The translations under genes were made by a program, and so were the position numbers. A stretch of DNA of 64,000 bases, taken from contig OU696594.1 in the NCBI GenBank assembly GCA_916048095.2, positions 3,199,281 through 3,263,280 on the forward strand, read 5' to 3'. Positions 1 to 10,309 of this stretch are shown piece after piece; position 1 is the first letter of the stretch, and each line of letters begins with the position of its first letter. Below the pieces are notes generated by a model. The model was not told the origin of the DNA. It did not search any database and worked only from the letters and a program-made list of their open reading frames with translations. This stretch comes from Sacculina carcini (taxonomy: Eukaryota > Arthropoda > Thecostraca > Sacculinidae).

Positions 1-1110
1 AGTGTGTGTGTGTTGACGGTTGTAATGCAAGAAATGTAAAATGTAAAATGTTAATGGTTGTAGAGACATATCAAACAAGTTTAGCGGAGAAACGCCTAAT
101 TAAGATATCAGGTTATAGTGTTTTATCATTGAAAGTAATTATATCTATTGGATATATATATTGAGCACGATTGTGTAAAATATATTGAAAATATGTGGGG
201 CCTCACAAAATCCCTTCCTCAAAAAGCGACCCACGAATACATGAATACCAATATACCACAAACACACTGAAACATAAATAACATAGAAAACACGCGTAGA
301 ATTCATGAGGATAACCAGAATATAACAATTAAATATGTAGCAACAAATTGAAGCATATATATATATTTCACAGTAAATTGAAGATAAAACAACCCTCTCA
401 TCAGACATACACAAACAAACAAACAAACAAACCAGAAAGCTTGAAATGTCAGCAAATAATGACTTTGTCAGGAGAGTGGTGTTCGTGTGCTAGACACACA
501 CACACACATACACATACATACACATACATACAGATACACTCGGGCGAGATATTACCTGATACCAGGCTGAAGAGAGCAGTATGGTCGAGCGATCAATATC
601 TGCCAGTCTTGCGTCGATAACAAGACAAGAAGTCAGTTGATAATAGCATAAATCACTGACAGAACGGAAGAAATAGAAGATAGCGAATAAAAGAGAAGAA
701 CATAAAGGGAATGGAACAATATTAAATAGTATAGCATGAAGATACAAATATTACAGAGGTAGAATAGAAAATGTGACGAAATCATTGAGGAAATCAGACA
801 TCAGCAAAAATTTAGTCAAAGAGATGAAAAATGAGATAAAAGAACGAATTATGTTGAAGAAGACAACGGATGAAAGGAATATAGAAGCTAAGCGAGAAAA
901 TATTCCAAGATGACGAAATTAAAGAGTAGGATAATGGAACAGAAACACTGCCACACACACTGACTATAAAGCACACGACACACCAACAATAGCTGAAGAC
1001 GACACAGAAAAAAAGTTACGGAGAGAGCAGAGATGGAAAGAGAACAAAAAGAAAAACACACAAACAGAGGACACATAAAGAGAGATAAGGCAGAGTGAAA
1101 GGGATAGGAC
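1..1110. other. Non-coding stretch, probably SF1 intron
   Basis: No convincing coding region is seen. Because SF1 exon 2 at 3812-3970 is on the minus strand and ends with a splice donor, the DNA to its left should be SF1 intron 2, so this stretch is probably intronic. It holds a short CA/CATA microsatellite near 493-536. The short open frames here are low complexity or lack any recognisable domain. Confidence 0.4.
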
Positions 1111-2050
1111 GAGAACACAGAGAGAAAGAGAGAGAGCACAGAGAGAAAGAGAGAGAGCACAGAGAGAAAGAGAGAGAGCACAGAGAGAAAGAGAGAGAAC
1201 AGAGAGAGAAATAGAGAGAGAACACATAGAGAAAGAGAGAGAAAGAGAGAACACAGAGAGAAAGAGAACACAGAGAGAAAGAGAGAACACAGAGAGAAAA
1301 AGAGAACACAGAGAGAAAGAGAGAACACAGAGAGAAAGAAAGAGAACACAGAGAGAAAGAGAGAATACAGAGATAAAGAGAACACAGAGAGAAAGAGAGA
1401 ACACAGAGAGAAAAAGAGAACACAGAGAGAAAGAGAGAACACAGAGAGAAAGAAAGAGAACACAGAGAGAAAAAGAGAACACAGAGAGAAAGAAAGAACA
1501 CAGAGAGAAAGAAAGAGAACACAGAGAGAAAGAGAACACAGAGAGAAAGAGAACACAGAGAGAAAGAGAGAACACAGAGAGAAAGAGAGAACACAGAGAG
1601 AAAGAAAGAGAACACAGAGAGAAAAAGAGAACACAGAGAGAAAGAGAGAACACAGAGAGAAAGAAAGAACACAGAGAGAAAGAAAGAGAACACAGAGAGA
1701 AAGAGAACACAGAGAGAAAGAGAGAACACAGAGAGAAAGAGAGAAGACACAGAGAAAGAAAGAGAACACAGAGAGAAAGAAAGAACACAGATATAAAGAG
1801 AGAGAACACAGAGAGGAAGAGAGAACACAGAGAGAAAGAGAGAACACAGAGAGAAAACAGAGAGAAAACAGAGAGAAAGAGAGAGAACACAGAGAGAAAG
1901 AGAGAACACAGAGAGAAAGAGAGAACACAGAGAGAAAACAGAGAGAAAACAGAGAGAAAGAGAGAACACAGAGAGAAAGAGAGAACACAGAGAGAAAGAG
2001 AGAGAACACAGAGAGAAAGAGAGAGAAGACAGAGAGAAAGAGAGAGAGAG
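1111..2050. repeat. GA-rich minisatellite, about 0.94 kb
   Basis: Degenerate tandem copies of a purine-rich unit, roughly GAGAACACAGAGAGAAA with variants of about 15-21 bases. Purine bias on one strand is nearly complete, so all three minus-strand frames stay open for about 370 codons. These frames encode only Ser/Leu/Phe/Cys-rich low-complexity peptides and are not genes. Such a purine/pyrimidine tract could form triplex or non-B DNA, which is inference. Confidence 0.95.
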
Positions 2051-2237
2051 GTAGAGAGCCTGCAGCACACGCGACTGCCTCACACGCTGTGCCAGCGGTT
2101 GGCCCGCCAATATGCTGTCTGACTGGCTGACTGTGAGAATCACCTTTTATCAGGATCGGCTGATATTCCTAGATCGGTTGAGCGCAGTCGCCGCGTGAAG
2201 TCCTCAATCTGCAGTTGAACTGTGAGTGAGCGTTAGA

Positions 2238-2395
2238 CAAACACACACACACGCACGCACAAACACACACACACACAGACAAGGGCAGAGCCCAGGCTGG
2301 CGTTAGTTCTACATTTAAATATAAACACAACACACACGCGCACACACACAGACAAACAACCTGAACACACACGCACACACACACAGACACAGACA
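2238..2395. repeat. CA-rich compound microsatellite
   Basis: Two blocks of (CA)n with CG interruptions flank about 50 bases of unique sequence. There is no coding signal. Confidence 0.85.
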
Positions 2396-2540
2396 CGTGG
2401 ACATTAAGTTTGAGAGCCACTGCAGATGGGGACGACACACAAATGTGCGCCATCGACCTGCCGTGATGAAAGGCGGTACCTAGATTATAAGCAGCGCCAC
2501 ATTATTATACAATTATGTCACGTAATAATGTTTGTTTCAC

Positions 2541-2840
2541 TGCAATGTGGTGTATTGGTTAACACAACCGCCTCATAAGCGGGAGATCCGTGGTTCAAGT
2601 CCCGGCAGAGGAGACTTTCTTTGGGTGAATTCTATAATCAAACAGTCCCTGTCCACCCAGCAGTAAATGATGGTAACAGATATCAATATCTCTAATACGT
2701 CTTCCGTTCTTGTGGTGTCATAGCGTGGAGAGGGTCGGTTCTGTGGTGACAGCGAGCTGCACGGGGCACACCTGTGTGTGTTCATAAGCCTCGGATTCTT
2801 CCCGTGTAGCAGCTGCCACTTGAGGCCTTTAATCTTTAAG
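2541..2840 (+). mobile_element. tRNA-derived SINE, near full length
   Basis: The head resembles a tRNA: an A-box-like stretch near 2548-2558 and a good B box, GGTTCAAGTCC, at 2592-2602, so it looks like an RNA polymerase III-driven SINE. The body from about 2620 to 2840 recurs at 38779-39058 on the plus strand, and truncated and inverted at 4012-4203 and 59570-59640, which defines a family. This copy retains the tRNA-like head that the others lack. The 5' end is approximate and no clear target-site duplication is seen. It probably lies in SF1 intron 2. Confidence 0.8.
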
Positions 2841-3130
2841 ACAACATGCAATCTATTGAAAACTCCCAGGGTATTTTGAGATATTTGAAACGTATCTGCT
2901 GGCTGGCGTGGTGAAATAAGAAATTATAAGAAACTGTAAACCATAAGACAAGCGGGTAATGATCATACAAATAGTAAACAAATAAAAAAACACCAAACAA
3001 TAGATATAACATCATAAGACAATACAACAACAGGTATTGCAACGTACATCATATAATATACACAGCACAACAGTATATTAGCTATGCTTAAGTAATATCA
3101 ATCCACCAGCTACAAAGACTTGCTTAGCTC

Positions 3131-3805
3131 TGTGTGTGTTTGTGTGTGTGTGTATATGAATACACACACACACACGCATACAGACGCACAAACACACACA
3201 CTGATACACACACGCACACACTGATACACACATACACTCACACAAACACACACTGATACATATACACACTCACAAACACACACTGATACACACACTCACT
3301 CACAAACACAAACGCACACTGATACACACACACAAACACACACTGATACACAAACACACACACTCACTCACACATACACTGAAACACACACTCACACACA
3401 CACACACACTGATACACACATACACACACACACACACACACACTGAAACACACACACACACACACATACACTGGAACACACACTGATACACACACACACA
3501 AACACACACTGATACACACATACACACACACAAACACACACTGATACACAAACACACACACTCACTCACACATACACTGGAACACACACTGATACACACA
3601 CACACAAACACACACTGATACACACATACACTCACACAAACACACACTGACACACACACACACACAAACACTGAAACACACACAGGACACATACACACAC
3701 TCACACATACACTGATACACACACTCTCACACACTGATACATACACAGACTCACACATACACTGAAACACACTCACTCACAAACACACACTGATACACAC
3801 ACAAC
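3131..3805. repeat. CA-rich minisatellite next to SF1 exon 2
   Basis: Compound array of (CA)n blocks separated by CTGATA, CTCACT and CTGAAA spacers, giving a higher-order pattern such as CACACACTGATACACACA repeated many times. It begins at the splice donor of SF1 exon 2. Long minus-strand frames rich in Cys, Val and Ser are artefacts of the repeat. Confidence 0.92.
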
Positions 3806-3811
3806 ACTCAC

Positions 3812-3970
3812 CGAGATAGGCTTGTTCGTGCGTTTTGTCGAGATTGGCCGGCAGTACGGTGGGCATGCCAGGAATGAATGTTTTCTCGGCATCATCGGCC
3901 GCCCAGCGCGAGCGCCGTTTCTTCTTGCCGCTGGCTGAGATGATCGATGAGTCGGCGTCTGTGTCGCCAT
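3812..3970 (-). CDS. SF1: Splicing factor 1 (SF1/BBP), coding exon 2
   Basis: This 159-base exon (53 codons, phase 1 at both ends) encodes the N-terminal region of SF1, the branch-point binding protein that recognises the intron branch site with U2AF2 during early spliceosome assembly in the nucleus. The peptide contains KKKRRSRW, the UHM-ligand motif in which the Trp inserts into U2AF65, then KTFIPGMPTVLPANL, the highly conserved SF1 stretch before the helix-hairpin. The minus strand reads ...tgtag|ATGGCGAC at the acceptor and CTCG|GTGAGT at the donor. The split codon joins exactly to exon 1. The following exons, which would hold the KH-QUA2 and zinc-knuckle regions, are not in the window and must lie to the left, so intron 2 is at least 3.8 kb. 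Confidence 0.93.
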
Positions 3971-4011
3971 CTACACACACACATACACATACACACACAC
4001 AGTTAACAGTC

Positions 4012-4203
4012 TCAAGTGACAGCTGCTACACGGGAAGAAGTCGAAGCTTATGAACACACACAGGTGTGTCCCGTGCAGCTCGCTGCCACCGCAGAACCGA
4101 CCCTCTCCACGCTATGACGCCACAAGAACGGAAGACGTATTAGAGAGGACCACCCAGAATGCATGACACAACTCATGACTGATATCTGGTACCATTTACT
4201 GCC
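4012..4203 (-). mobile_element. SINE copy in SF1 intron 1 (5' truncated)
   Basis: The reverse complement matches the body and 3' end of the SINE at 2541-2840 and, more closely, the copy at 38779-39058, including the CAGTCATG...GTGTCATGCATTCTGG segment missing from the 2.5-kb copy. The tRNA-like head is absent. It lies within the 691-base intron between the two SF1 exons, antisense to neither exon, on the same strand as the gene. Confidence 0.8.
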
Positions 4204-4661
4204 TGTAATTAACTCATTAACCGGCTATCATAAAATTAACCAGGTTGGCAAATTGAAATTATCTATATTTTTTTCATATATACGCTCATTATAAATGATG
4301 AAATAGGAGTAAATAATTTACTATGTTATTTTCTGTGATTTTCAGGATGATCTAAAAATAGATTACTGCCGAAGAGAGTCGTGGGGTAAACCGGGGTATA
4401 ATGAGATTATAGTGGCTGTCTTTCAAATGTCTGTCATTTATCAATAGCATGTCTGCACACTGTGATCTAACTATGATTTCAAATACGATAATTACAAGGT
4501 TAAAATATTATAATACATCAAGCATAATGATTATCCAATGAACAATTTTATGAGAAAAATGGCTTAATTTGGTGATGTCTTTATATATATATATAATAAA
4601 AAGCCGACTAATGAATCGATAATTATAAAATTATTATTATTATTATTATTATACGTCTTAC
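4204..4661. other. Remainder of SF1 intron 1
   Basis: AT-rich intronic sequence between exon 1 and the SINE, with short (TA)n near 4582-4594 and (TTA)n at about 4631-4652 directly beside the donor site. No further feature is visible. Confidence 0.6.
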
Positions 4662-5121
4662 CGCTGCCGTTGCGTCGTTTCAGCGAGATATCATCGTTGA
4701 TTGGCACGAGGGCTGTTTCTGTGACATGAGGCGGCGGTGGTGGTCGTATTCTGTTGTAGCTGCCTATTGCTCCTCCTCCTGCTGCTGCTGCTAGCCCGGC
4801 CGCCCCGCCGCTGGCCCAATCCAACACCGAGCCCGTGTTTCCAGCCACACCGGACGCTCCGAACGAGTGATTCAGCGGCACCATGGAGGTGCAAGACGCC
4901 GCAGCAGCGGGCTGTGGCGGTTGGTATTGATACTGTTGTTGTTGTTGTTGTTGTTGTGGTGGTGGAAGAGATAGCATTGGTGGTTGAGTAGCCGAGTTGG
5001 AAGATCCACCTGTCAGATAGGAAGGTTTGAGCAGCGAGCTGCCCGACGGAGGCTTCACACCGCTGCCCAGCAACGGATTGAGTTTGGTCAGTCTGACCGT
5101 GTTAGCACCCGAACCGGCCAT
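4662..5121 (-). CDS. SF1: Splicing factor 1 (SF1/BBP), coding exon 1
   Basis: The start ATG at 5121 opens MAGSGANTVRLTKLNPLL and the exon runs 460 bases (153 codons plus one base) to the donor G|GTAAGA. Joining to exon 2 completes an Asp codon and keeps the frame into the U2AF-binding motif. The peptide is low complexity: an eight-Gln run followed by YQYQPP near residues 55-70, Ala and Gly runs, and a PPPPP block near residue 127. This is longer than the short N-terminus of vertebrate SF1, so it looks like a lineage-specific disordered extension. It ends with an SLKRRNGS stretch close to the KKRRSRW motif. No TATA box is obvious upstream. The start is the first ATG of the open frame; the transcription start is unknown. 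Confidence 0.85.
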
Positions 5122-5833
5122 ACTTCAGTGTCAACTCAGCAGAAAAACACGAAAGTGCCACAACTGAAAGAGAACATTTGAAATGACATTTGTCAATGCT
5201 GTAGTTACAGTAGAAGATCTATTTGAACGGCATGTAGTTCTATTTTCAAACCTTCCCTCGTAGTGTCGTTCAATTAGAGAATGCCGCTCTATTTTTCCAC
5301 TAGCTGGTCAAAATTTTCAGAAGATACGGTGAATTTTATGGATGACAAAAAGAACCAGGTAATGTATGCATATTTATTTAATAAGAAAAACAAATACAAG
5401 ATGATTACTGGTAAATAATGATAAATTAACTAATAAAAATCAGTCAGTCATAGCTATTGCCAAAAGAGAATTTATCAAAGTAATGTTTAATTAGATGTGT
5501 CGTTCTATTAGAGGTTCTCCCGCACAAACTCAAATAGAGCTATTTCAACTATTTCACTAAATGAAGCCGAGAAAAATCCACTCTGAGTGACCCAACAATG
5601 CAAAATCACCAAAAAACAGCTTCATATCCTCGAACTGTATCCTGTAAATATCCTTTATAACTACTATAACTACTGTAATTATAACATATATAACTACTGT
5701 CAATGCACGATAAGACCCATGTGTCTTCCAATAATAAGTATGTTGATTTTGTATGTGTCTTTGTGTGTGTGTGCGTCCAAGTGTATGTTCGAGCAAGTGT
5801 GAGATTTAGTGTTGTTCGTTGTGACATGTCGGT
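5122..5833. other. SF1 upstream region, no gene seen
   Basis: This should include the SF1 5' UTR and promoter on the minus strand. No TATA box or long open frame with recognisable content is seen. Confidence 0.4.
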
Positions 5834-5898
5834 GTCACGTGACTCGTACACTTAAAGGTTATAAAAGCGCTGTGTTGCATCGTGAGGGCGCAGTCAGT
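5834..5898 (+). promoter_or_regulatory. Candidate TATA promoter with palindromic E-box
   Basis: A perfect palindrome GTCACGTGAC (E-box core CACGTG) at 5834-5843 is followed by TTATAAAAG at 5859-5867 and an initiator-like TCAGT at 5894-5898, about 35 bases downstream of the TATA box. This spacing fits an RNA polymerase II core promoter on the plus strand. No recognisable coding region follows: the 119-codon frame at 5926-6285 has no known domain. It could be a decayed LTR promoter or the promoter of an unrecognised transcript. Confidence 0.35.
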
Positions 5899-6855
5899 GA
5901 CCAGTTGCGGCCGTGAGAACAGCGCTTGAGTCAGTGGTGGTGCAAGATTGGTGTATTGTTAAGCGTGTGTGTGTGCGTGCGTGCGAGTGTACAAACACAA
6001 TATACCGGTGTTATATTTGTGATTGATTGGGCAAAATGGTCATTTGCTTTCAACTGTCAGATACGCCTCATTCAGATGCATACATGCGCAATTTCGGCTA
6101 ACGCTCGGTGTTGCCAAAAAATGTATAAACCCCACAAATGGTATGTTGGCCAAAATAGTCCCCCTAGGCTCGTAAAGGAGACAGGAGATGTGAAACAATA
6201 TTTTAGAATTATTTCATTAAGTAACAAGAGCGCTGATAATGCGGATCTTCACCATTTCTATCTCGCTCTTCTCCAACAAGATTGAAATAGATCAACGCTT
6301 ACATTTACGAAGTTACAAGTACTTCACCGTATTAAGTGCTCTACCAAGTGAAAAGCGCATGCATTATATTGTAGAAAAATATCCACAACATATTTTCTCT
6401 CGAGCCGAGAGTGCAAGCTTTCAGATAAGCCCATGAAAATTAGGCGCATTCAATGCCGGACAATTACAGCAAACCGTACGAGAACTAACAACGCCAGCTA
6501 AGCTATCCATGGAAAACACAAAATCAAACGAATATGTGAGACGTTAGACAAAAACTTGTTTGTATCTGATGAAATGCAAACAAAATACATTTAAACTCAC
6601 ATGTTTCCGACACCAAATGAGATAAAGCGCCTGCTAGCAATTCCTATGTGATTTGCCAACGTTCAATATGGCGTCGAATAGTGCAGGAAATTATGTGTAG
6701 TGTTCATACACAAGTTCCTCACAAAAACAGTACTTCGCTATTACACAATTTTTACCGGTAAATTCACTTAAAAATTACTAAAAATGATTTACAAGATGAG
6801 ATATATGATTTGTTGTGCTTGAAACGTCATCACTTATTGTCTTTGCAACAAAACG
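5899..6855. other. Unassigned non-coding stretch
   Basis: Contains a short GT microsatellite near 5963-5984 and two overlapping open frames of 119 and 65 codons (5926-6285 and 6239-6436, both plus) whose peptides I cannot relate to any family. No RNA gene is seen. Confidence 0.4.
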
Positions 6856-7062
6856 AGTGTGGCGCAGTGGATACAGCGGTGATTGGTGTGATGCTCAGTT
6901 CCGTGTTGGCGTGCAAGATGTTATCTTGCTTTTGTTGACATTGGACTGACCAGACTTATATTTTTCCTTACTTGGTGAGTTTATTTGTATCGTTTCCTTC
7001 TCTTCTGCTCTTCATCGTCATCTCTCCCTCGCTGCAGCATCTGACCGCAATATCGTGTAAAT
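6856..7062 (+). repeat. SINE-like repeat (second family)
   Basis: Begins with a tRNA A-box-like TGGCGCAGTGG at 6860-6870 and a weak B-box-like stretch about 36 bases on. The downstream 160 bases recur at 35878-36053 almost unchanged, and in shortened form at about 20985-21136, 25088-25239 and 29203-29327, where they form the right edge of each viral unit. Its end, CGCAATATCGTGTAA, is the insertion point of a LINE at 7063 and of another at 36054. Confidence 0.6.
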
Positions 7063-7357
7063 TCAATTCAATTCAATTCAATTCAATGTATTTGTTATAG
7101 CGCCTGTCATACACGGGCGCGCAGCAGCTAAACAGTATGTACAAGCGGACAAAGCTAAACAGTTATTACAGAAACAATAAAAAGAACACATGAATGAATA
7201 AATATAACACGATTCAAATAACACAATGAACACATTTACACAATGAGAAGAACACATTGAAGAGTGATTGAAGAACACAATAACAGAGTACAATGAACAT
7301 AATTAGACTAAAACATAGATAAACACAAACATACATGCATTCCCGCTCACACACATA

Positions 7358-10054
7358 TCAGAGAGAGGCAAAAGGAGTCAAGGAATGAGTCACGGGATCA
7401 AAGGAAATTTCGACAAGATGTTTACGTAGAGAAGAGGTAAAAGATCGATACGTGAGCGAGGAGGTGATATGAGAAGGGAGCGAGTTATATAATCGAGGAC
7501 CGTAGAACGAGAACGATTTAGAAGACCAGGCAGATTCATTGAGGGCGCGAGGACAGCATAGAGGAGCAGAATGACGGGAAGTGGGATTAGAAGAGGGATA
7601 GAGCAGATCAGAAAGATATAAAGGTTGATTAGGAGCATGTAAGAGTTTGAATATTATGCAGCAGATTTTGAAGTGAATGCGCGATTTAATAGGAAGCCAA
7701 CGGAATTGAAACAGAAAAGGAGAAGTATGGCGACAGAAGATAGGATGCAAAACAAAACGACAGGACTGATTCATTACGCGCTGAAGAATTTTTAAAGAAT
7801 AATTAGGACAGCTGAAGTGGAGTGAGTTGCAGTAGTCGAGCCTGGAGAAGATAAGAGAATGAATAAGCTTGATTGCAGAGGGCTGATCGAGACAGGGACG
7901 GATGGGATAAAGCGAGCGAAGAATCAAGCGACAAGTGCGAGCTGTAGAAAGGATATTGGTTGAGAAGGAAAGGGAAGAGTCAAAAATAACACCGAGATTT
8001 TTAACAGTCACTGAAAGAGACAAGGGGAGGAAAGGAGGAGCAATACGAGGAGGATGAAGAGCGATAAATTCAGATTTAGAAGTGTTCAAGAGGAGGCGAC
8101 GTGAGGAGGTCCAGGTCGAGATAGCAGAAAGTACGTCAGACAAGGTATTAGGATGCGAGAGAGAGCAAGGGAGATAGAATTGGATATCGTCTGCATAAAT
8201 ATGGAAAGGAATGGAGTAGCGCCTAAGGATGGGACAAAGAGAGGACATGTAGACATTGAAAAGGAGAGGACCAAGAATAGAGCCTTGAGGAACACCGGAC
8301 TTAAGAGGGAGCACAGTGGAAACGGAGGAATTGAACTTAACAGAAAAAGTGCGACCATGCAAGTAAGAACGAAGTAGTGAGAGAGCGGAATGCGAGACAC
8401 CGAGATGGAGGAGGTCATCGATGAGAATAGAATGATCAACCAAGTCAAAGGCAGAGCTCATATCAAGTAGAACTAGAAGAACAGAATGACGATAAGAGAA
8501 GGAGGAAAGAATACCTTGGGAGACAGAAATGAGAACGGATTCAGTAGAATGACCAGGGCGGAAACCGGATTGGTGAGAGTCAAGAGCATTGCAGACATAA
8601 GGGGATAACTGAGAGAAAATTGCAGATTCGAGGAGTTTGGAGGAAAAGCTGAGGAGGGAGATAGGACGATAGTTACTACATAAAGAAGGATCGAGAGAAG
8701 GTTTTTTGAGGATAGGATGTACATGGGCGTGCTTGTCGGCAAGAAAATCACCGTGCAAGAAAGAGGAGTTGACTAAGTGAAGTAGGTAAGGAATCAAGGA
8801 GTTGAAGGATGGAACAATAACTCGGAAATTAATGGGATCAGCAGGAGAGGAAACGAATTTACATGTGGACAGGAGAGAAAGGAAGTCGGAGAGGACCAGT
8901 TGAGAAAAAGACGAGAGCTGGCAGTGGGATGTAGTACGAGAGAGAGGGACATTCACGAGAGGGATTTTAGATTGCGCAGATACAATTTTGTTCACGAAGT
9001 AGGAAGAGAGTTCGTCAGCAGTGAGAGAAGAACTAGCAGAGGGAGGACGGAGACCGCAGAGAGAGTTGAGTATATTCCAGAGGGCTTTGGGAGAGCGAGA
9101 TAGAGAGGAAAGGCGTGAGGAGTAGTAAGCTTGCCTAGCAGAGGATAGGGAGGAAATATAGTTAGAACGAGCAGAGCAAAAGGCCGACCAGTCATCCGCG
9201 AGCCGAGTGCGTCGCCAGATACGCTCCAAAGCACGGAGACGGCGCTTAAGACAAGTAAGAGAGGGACAGCTCCAAGGAGAAACACGAGGACGGTGAGAGC
9301 GGAACGAGAGAGGAAAAATGAGGTTATTGATATCAGACAAAGTGGAGTATAAGAAGGGATAAATTGAAGACGGAGGGAGTGAGTGAAGAACATGCAAAGG
9401 GAAATGGTTAGATAGAAGATTGTGAAACGTAAGAGGATTAAAATTCCTGAAATTTCTGAAAAGGGTGAATGCTGGTGGAGGATTAGAGGATTTACACGCC
9501 GGCAATGACGTAAGGATAAGACTGTGGTCAGAGAAGAGAGGATCAGGAGGAAGAACAATGACTTCGGATGGCGGTACATCAGAAGAAAGAACTGGAGAAG
9601 GGAAAAGGACTAGATCAAGAGAATGACCCGATGTGTGAGTGGGAGAGGAAACAGGGGAGACTAGACCATGAGAATCAAGAATAGAAATGAAAGTCGATGC
9701 GAAGGAGGAGCGAGAGGGACAGTCAACCCAAAAGTTAAAGTCACCAAGGATAATGAAACGGCTGGAGAAAGAAAAAACTATAGCGTCAAGGAGCGAGGAG
9801 AATTCAGAGAAGAAAAGAGGAGTAGACCGGGGGTGATTATGCCGGTAGATAACGAGAATACAGAATTTATGAGAGGAGCGACTTGATGACATACAGAGTG
9901 GAAGAAATTCGAAAGAAGAAGGAGGAGGAATGGGATCAGATAAGAGAGACATTGGAAGAGATTTGGAAAAGATGCAGCCCACTCCACCACCAGAGAATTT
10001 AGAATCAGAACGAGATTTGTGAAGAAAAGAAAAGTTAGAAGGAAGGTTAGCCAT
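7358..10054 (-). CDS. LINE ORF2: APE endonuclease and reverse transcriptase
   Basis: 898 codons from the first Met; the open frame and endonuclease homology continue upstream to about 10190 (LNIRS and CLAETWL), so the true start is upstream or not a Met. The APE-type endonuclease nicks target DNA: GDFNFWVD and SDHSLI carry its metal-binding Asp and catalytic Asp-His. The reverse transcriptase has NYRPISLL, LLDMSSAFD (first catalytic Asp), SGVPQGSILGPLLFN and HIYADDIQF (YADD), followed by LINE-type thumb motifs such as KNLGV. No RNase H follows, in keeping with CR1/L2. It would act in cis on its own RNA by target-primed reverse transcription. No internal stop is seen. The composition is Ser/Leu/Pro-rich, reflecting a strongly pyrimidine-rich coding strand. 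Confidence 0.85.
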   Translation of the reverse strand: MANLPSNFSFLHKSRSDSKFSGGGVGCIFSKSLPMSLLSDPIPPPSSFEFLPLCMSSSRSSHKFCILVIYRHNHPRSTPLFFSEFSSLLDAIVFSFSSRFIILGDFNFWVDCPSRSSFASTFISILDSHGLVSPVSSPTHTSGHSLDLVLFPSPVLSSDVPPSEVIVLPPDPLFSDHSLILTSLPACKSSNPPPAFTLFRNFRNFNPLTFHNLLSNHFPLHVLHSLPPSSIYPFLYSTLSDINNLIFPLSFRSHRPRVSPWSCPSLTCLKRRLRALERIWRRTRLADDWSAFCSARSNYISSLSSARQAYYSSRLSSLSRSPKALWNILNSLCGLRPPSASSSLTADELSSYFVNKIVSAQSKIPLVNVPLSRTTSHCQLSSFSQLVLSDFLSLLSTCKFVSSPADPINFRVIVPSFNSLIPYLLHLVNSSFLHGDFLADKHAHVHPILKKPSLDPSLCSNYRPISLLSFSSKLLESAIFSQLSPYVCNALDSHQSGFRPGHSTESVLISVSQGILSSFSYRHSVLLVLLDMSSAFDLVDHSILIDDLLHLGVSHSALSLLRSYLHGRTFSVKFNSSVSTVLPLKSGVPQGSILGPLLFNVYMSSLCPILRRYSIPFHIYADDIQFYLPCSLSHPNTLSDVLSAISTWTSSRRLLLNTSKSEFIALHPPRIAPPFLPLSLSVTVKNLGVIFDSSLSFSTNILSTARTCRLILRSLYPIRPCLDQPSAIKLIHSLIFSRLDYCNSLHFSCPNYSLKILQRVMNQSCRFVLHPIFCRHTSPFLFQFRWLPIKSRIHFKICCIIFKLLHAPNQPLYLSDLLYPSSNPTSRHSAPLCCPRALNESAWSSKSFSFYGPRLYNSLPSHITSSLTYRSFTSSLRKHLVEISFDPVTHSLTPFASL

Positions 10055-10309
10055 GAAAGATGGAATATCAGACTCAAATAGCCAGGTTTCGGCTAGGCAG
10101 AGAATTGAAAGGACATGAAAGCAGAGAAGGTGGTTAAGGTAGGTGAATCTGTTTCGACAAGATCTTATGTTAAGGAAACCGATAGAAAAAGATGAAGAAG
10201 AGCATGAAGAAGCAGCAGGTTGAACATCAGGTGAGGAGTTGGAAGAATGGTGAAAGGAAGGCGAGGGGGCAGAGGAACGGGACGACGGCGCGGATGGAAG
10301 GGAAGGTAG

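Noticed and set aside
888..2143. Three overlapping minus-strand open frames of about 370 codons
   Set aside because: They are translations of the purine minisatellite: Ser/Leu/Phe/Cys low complexity in all three frames at once.
2541..2612. A functional tRNA gene
   Set aside because: The A and B boxes are present but no cloverleaf acceptor pairing is seen, and the sequence continues into a SINE body repeated elsewhere.
3078..3776. Cys/Val-rich minus-strand frames
   Set aside because: They result from CA/GT repeats; no domain and no codon structure.
5926..6436. Possible small gene downstream of the candidate promoter
   Set aside because: The two overlapping frames have no recognisable domain or splice structure, and the surrounding DNA is repeat-derived.
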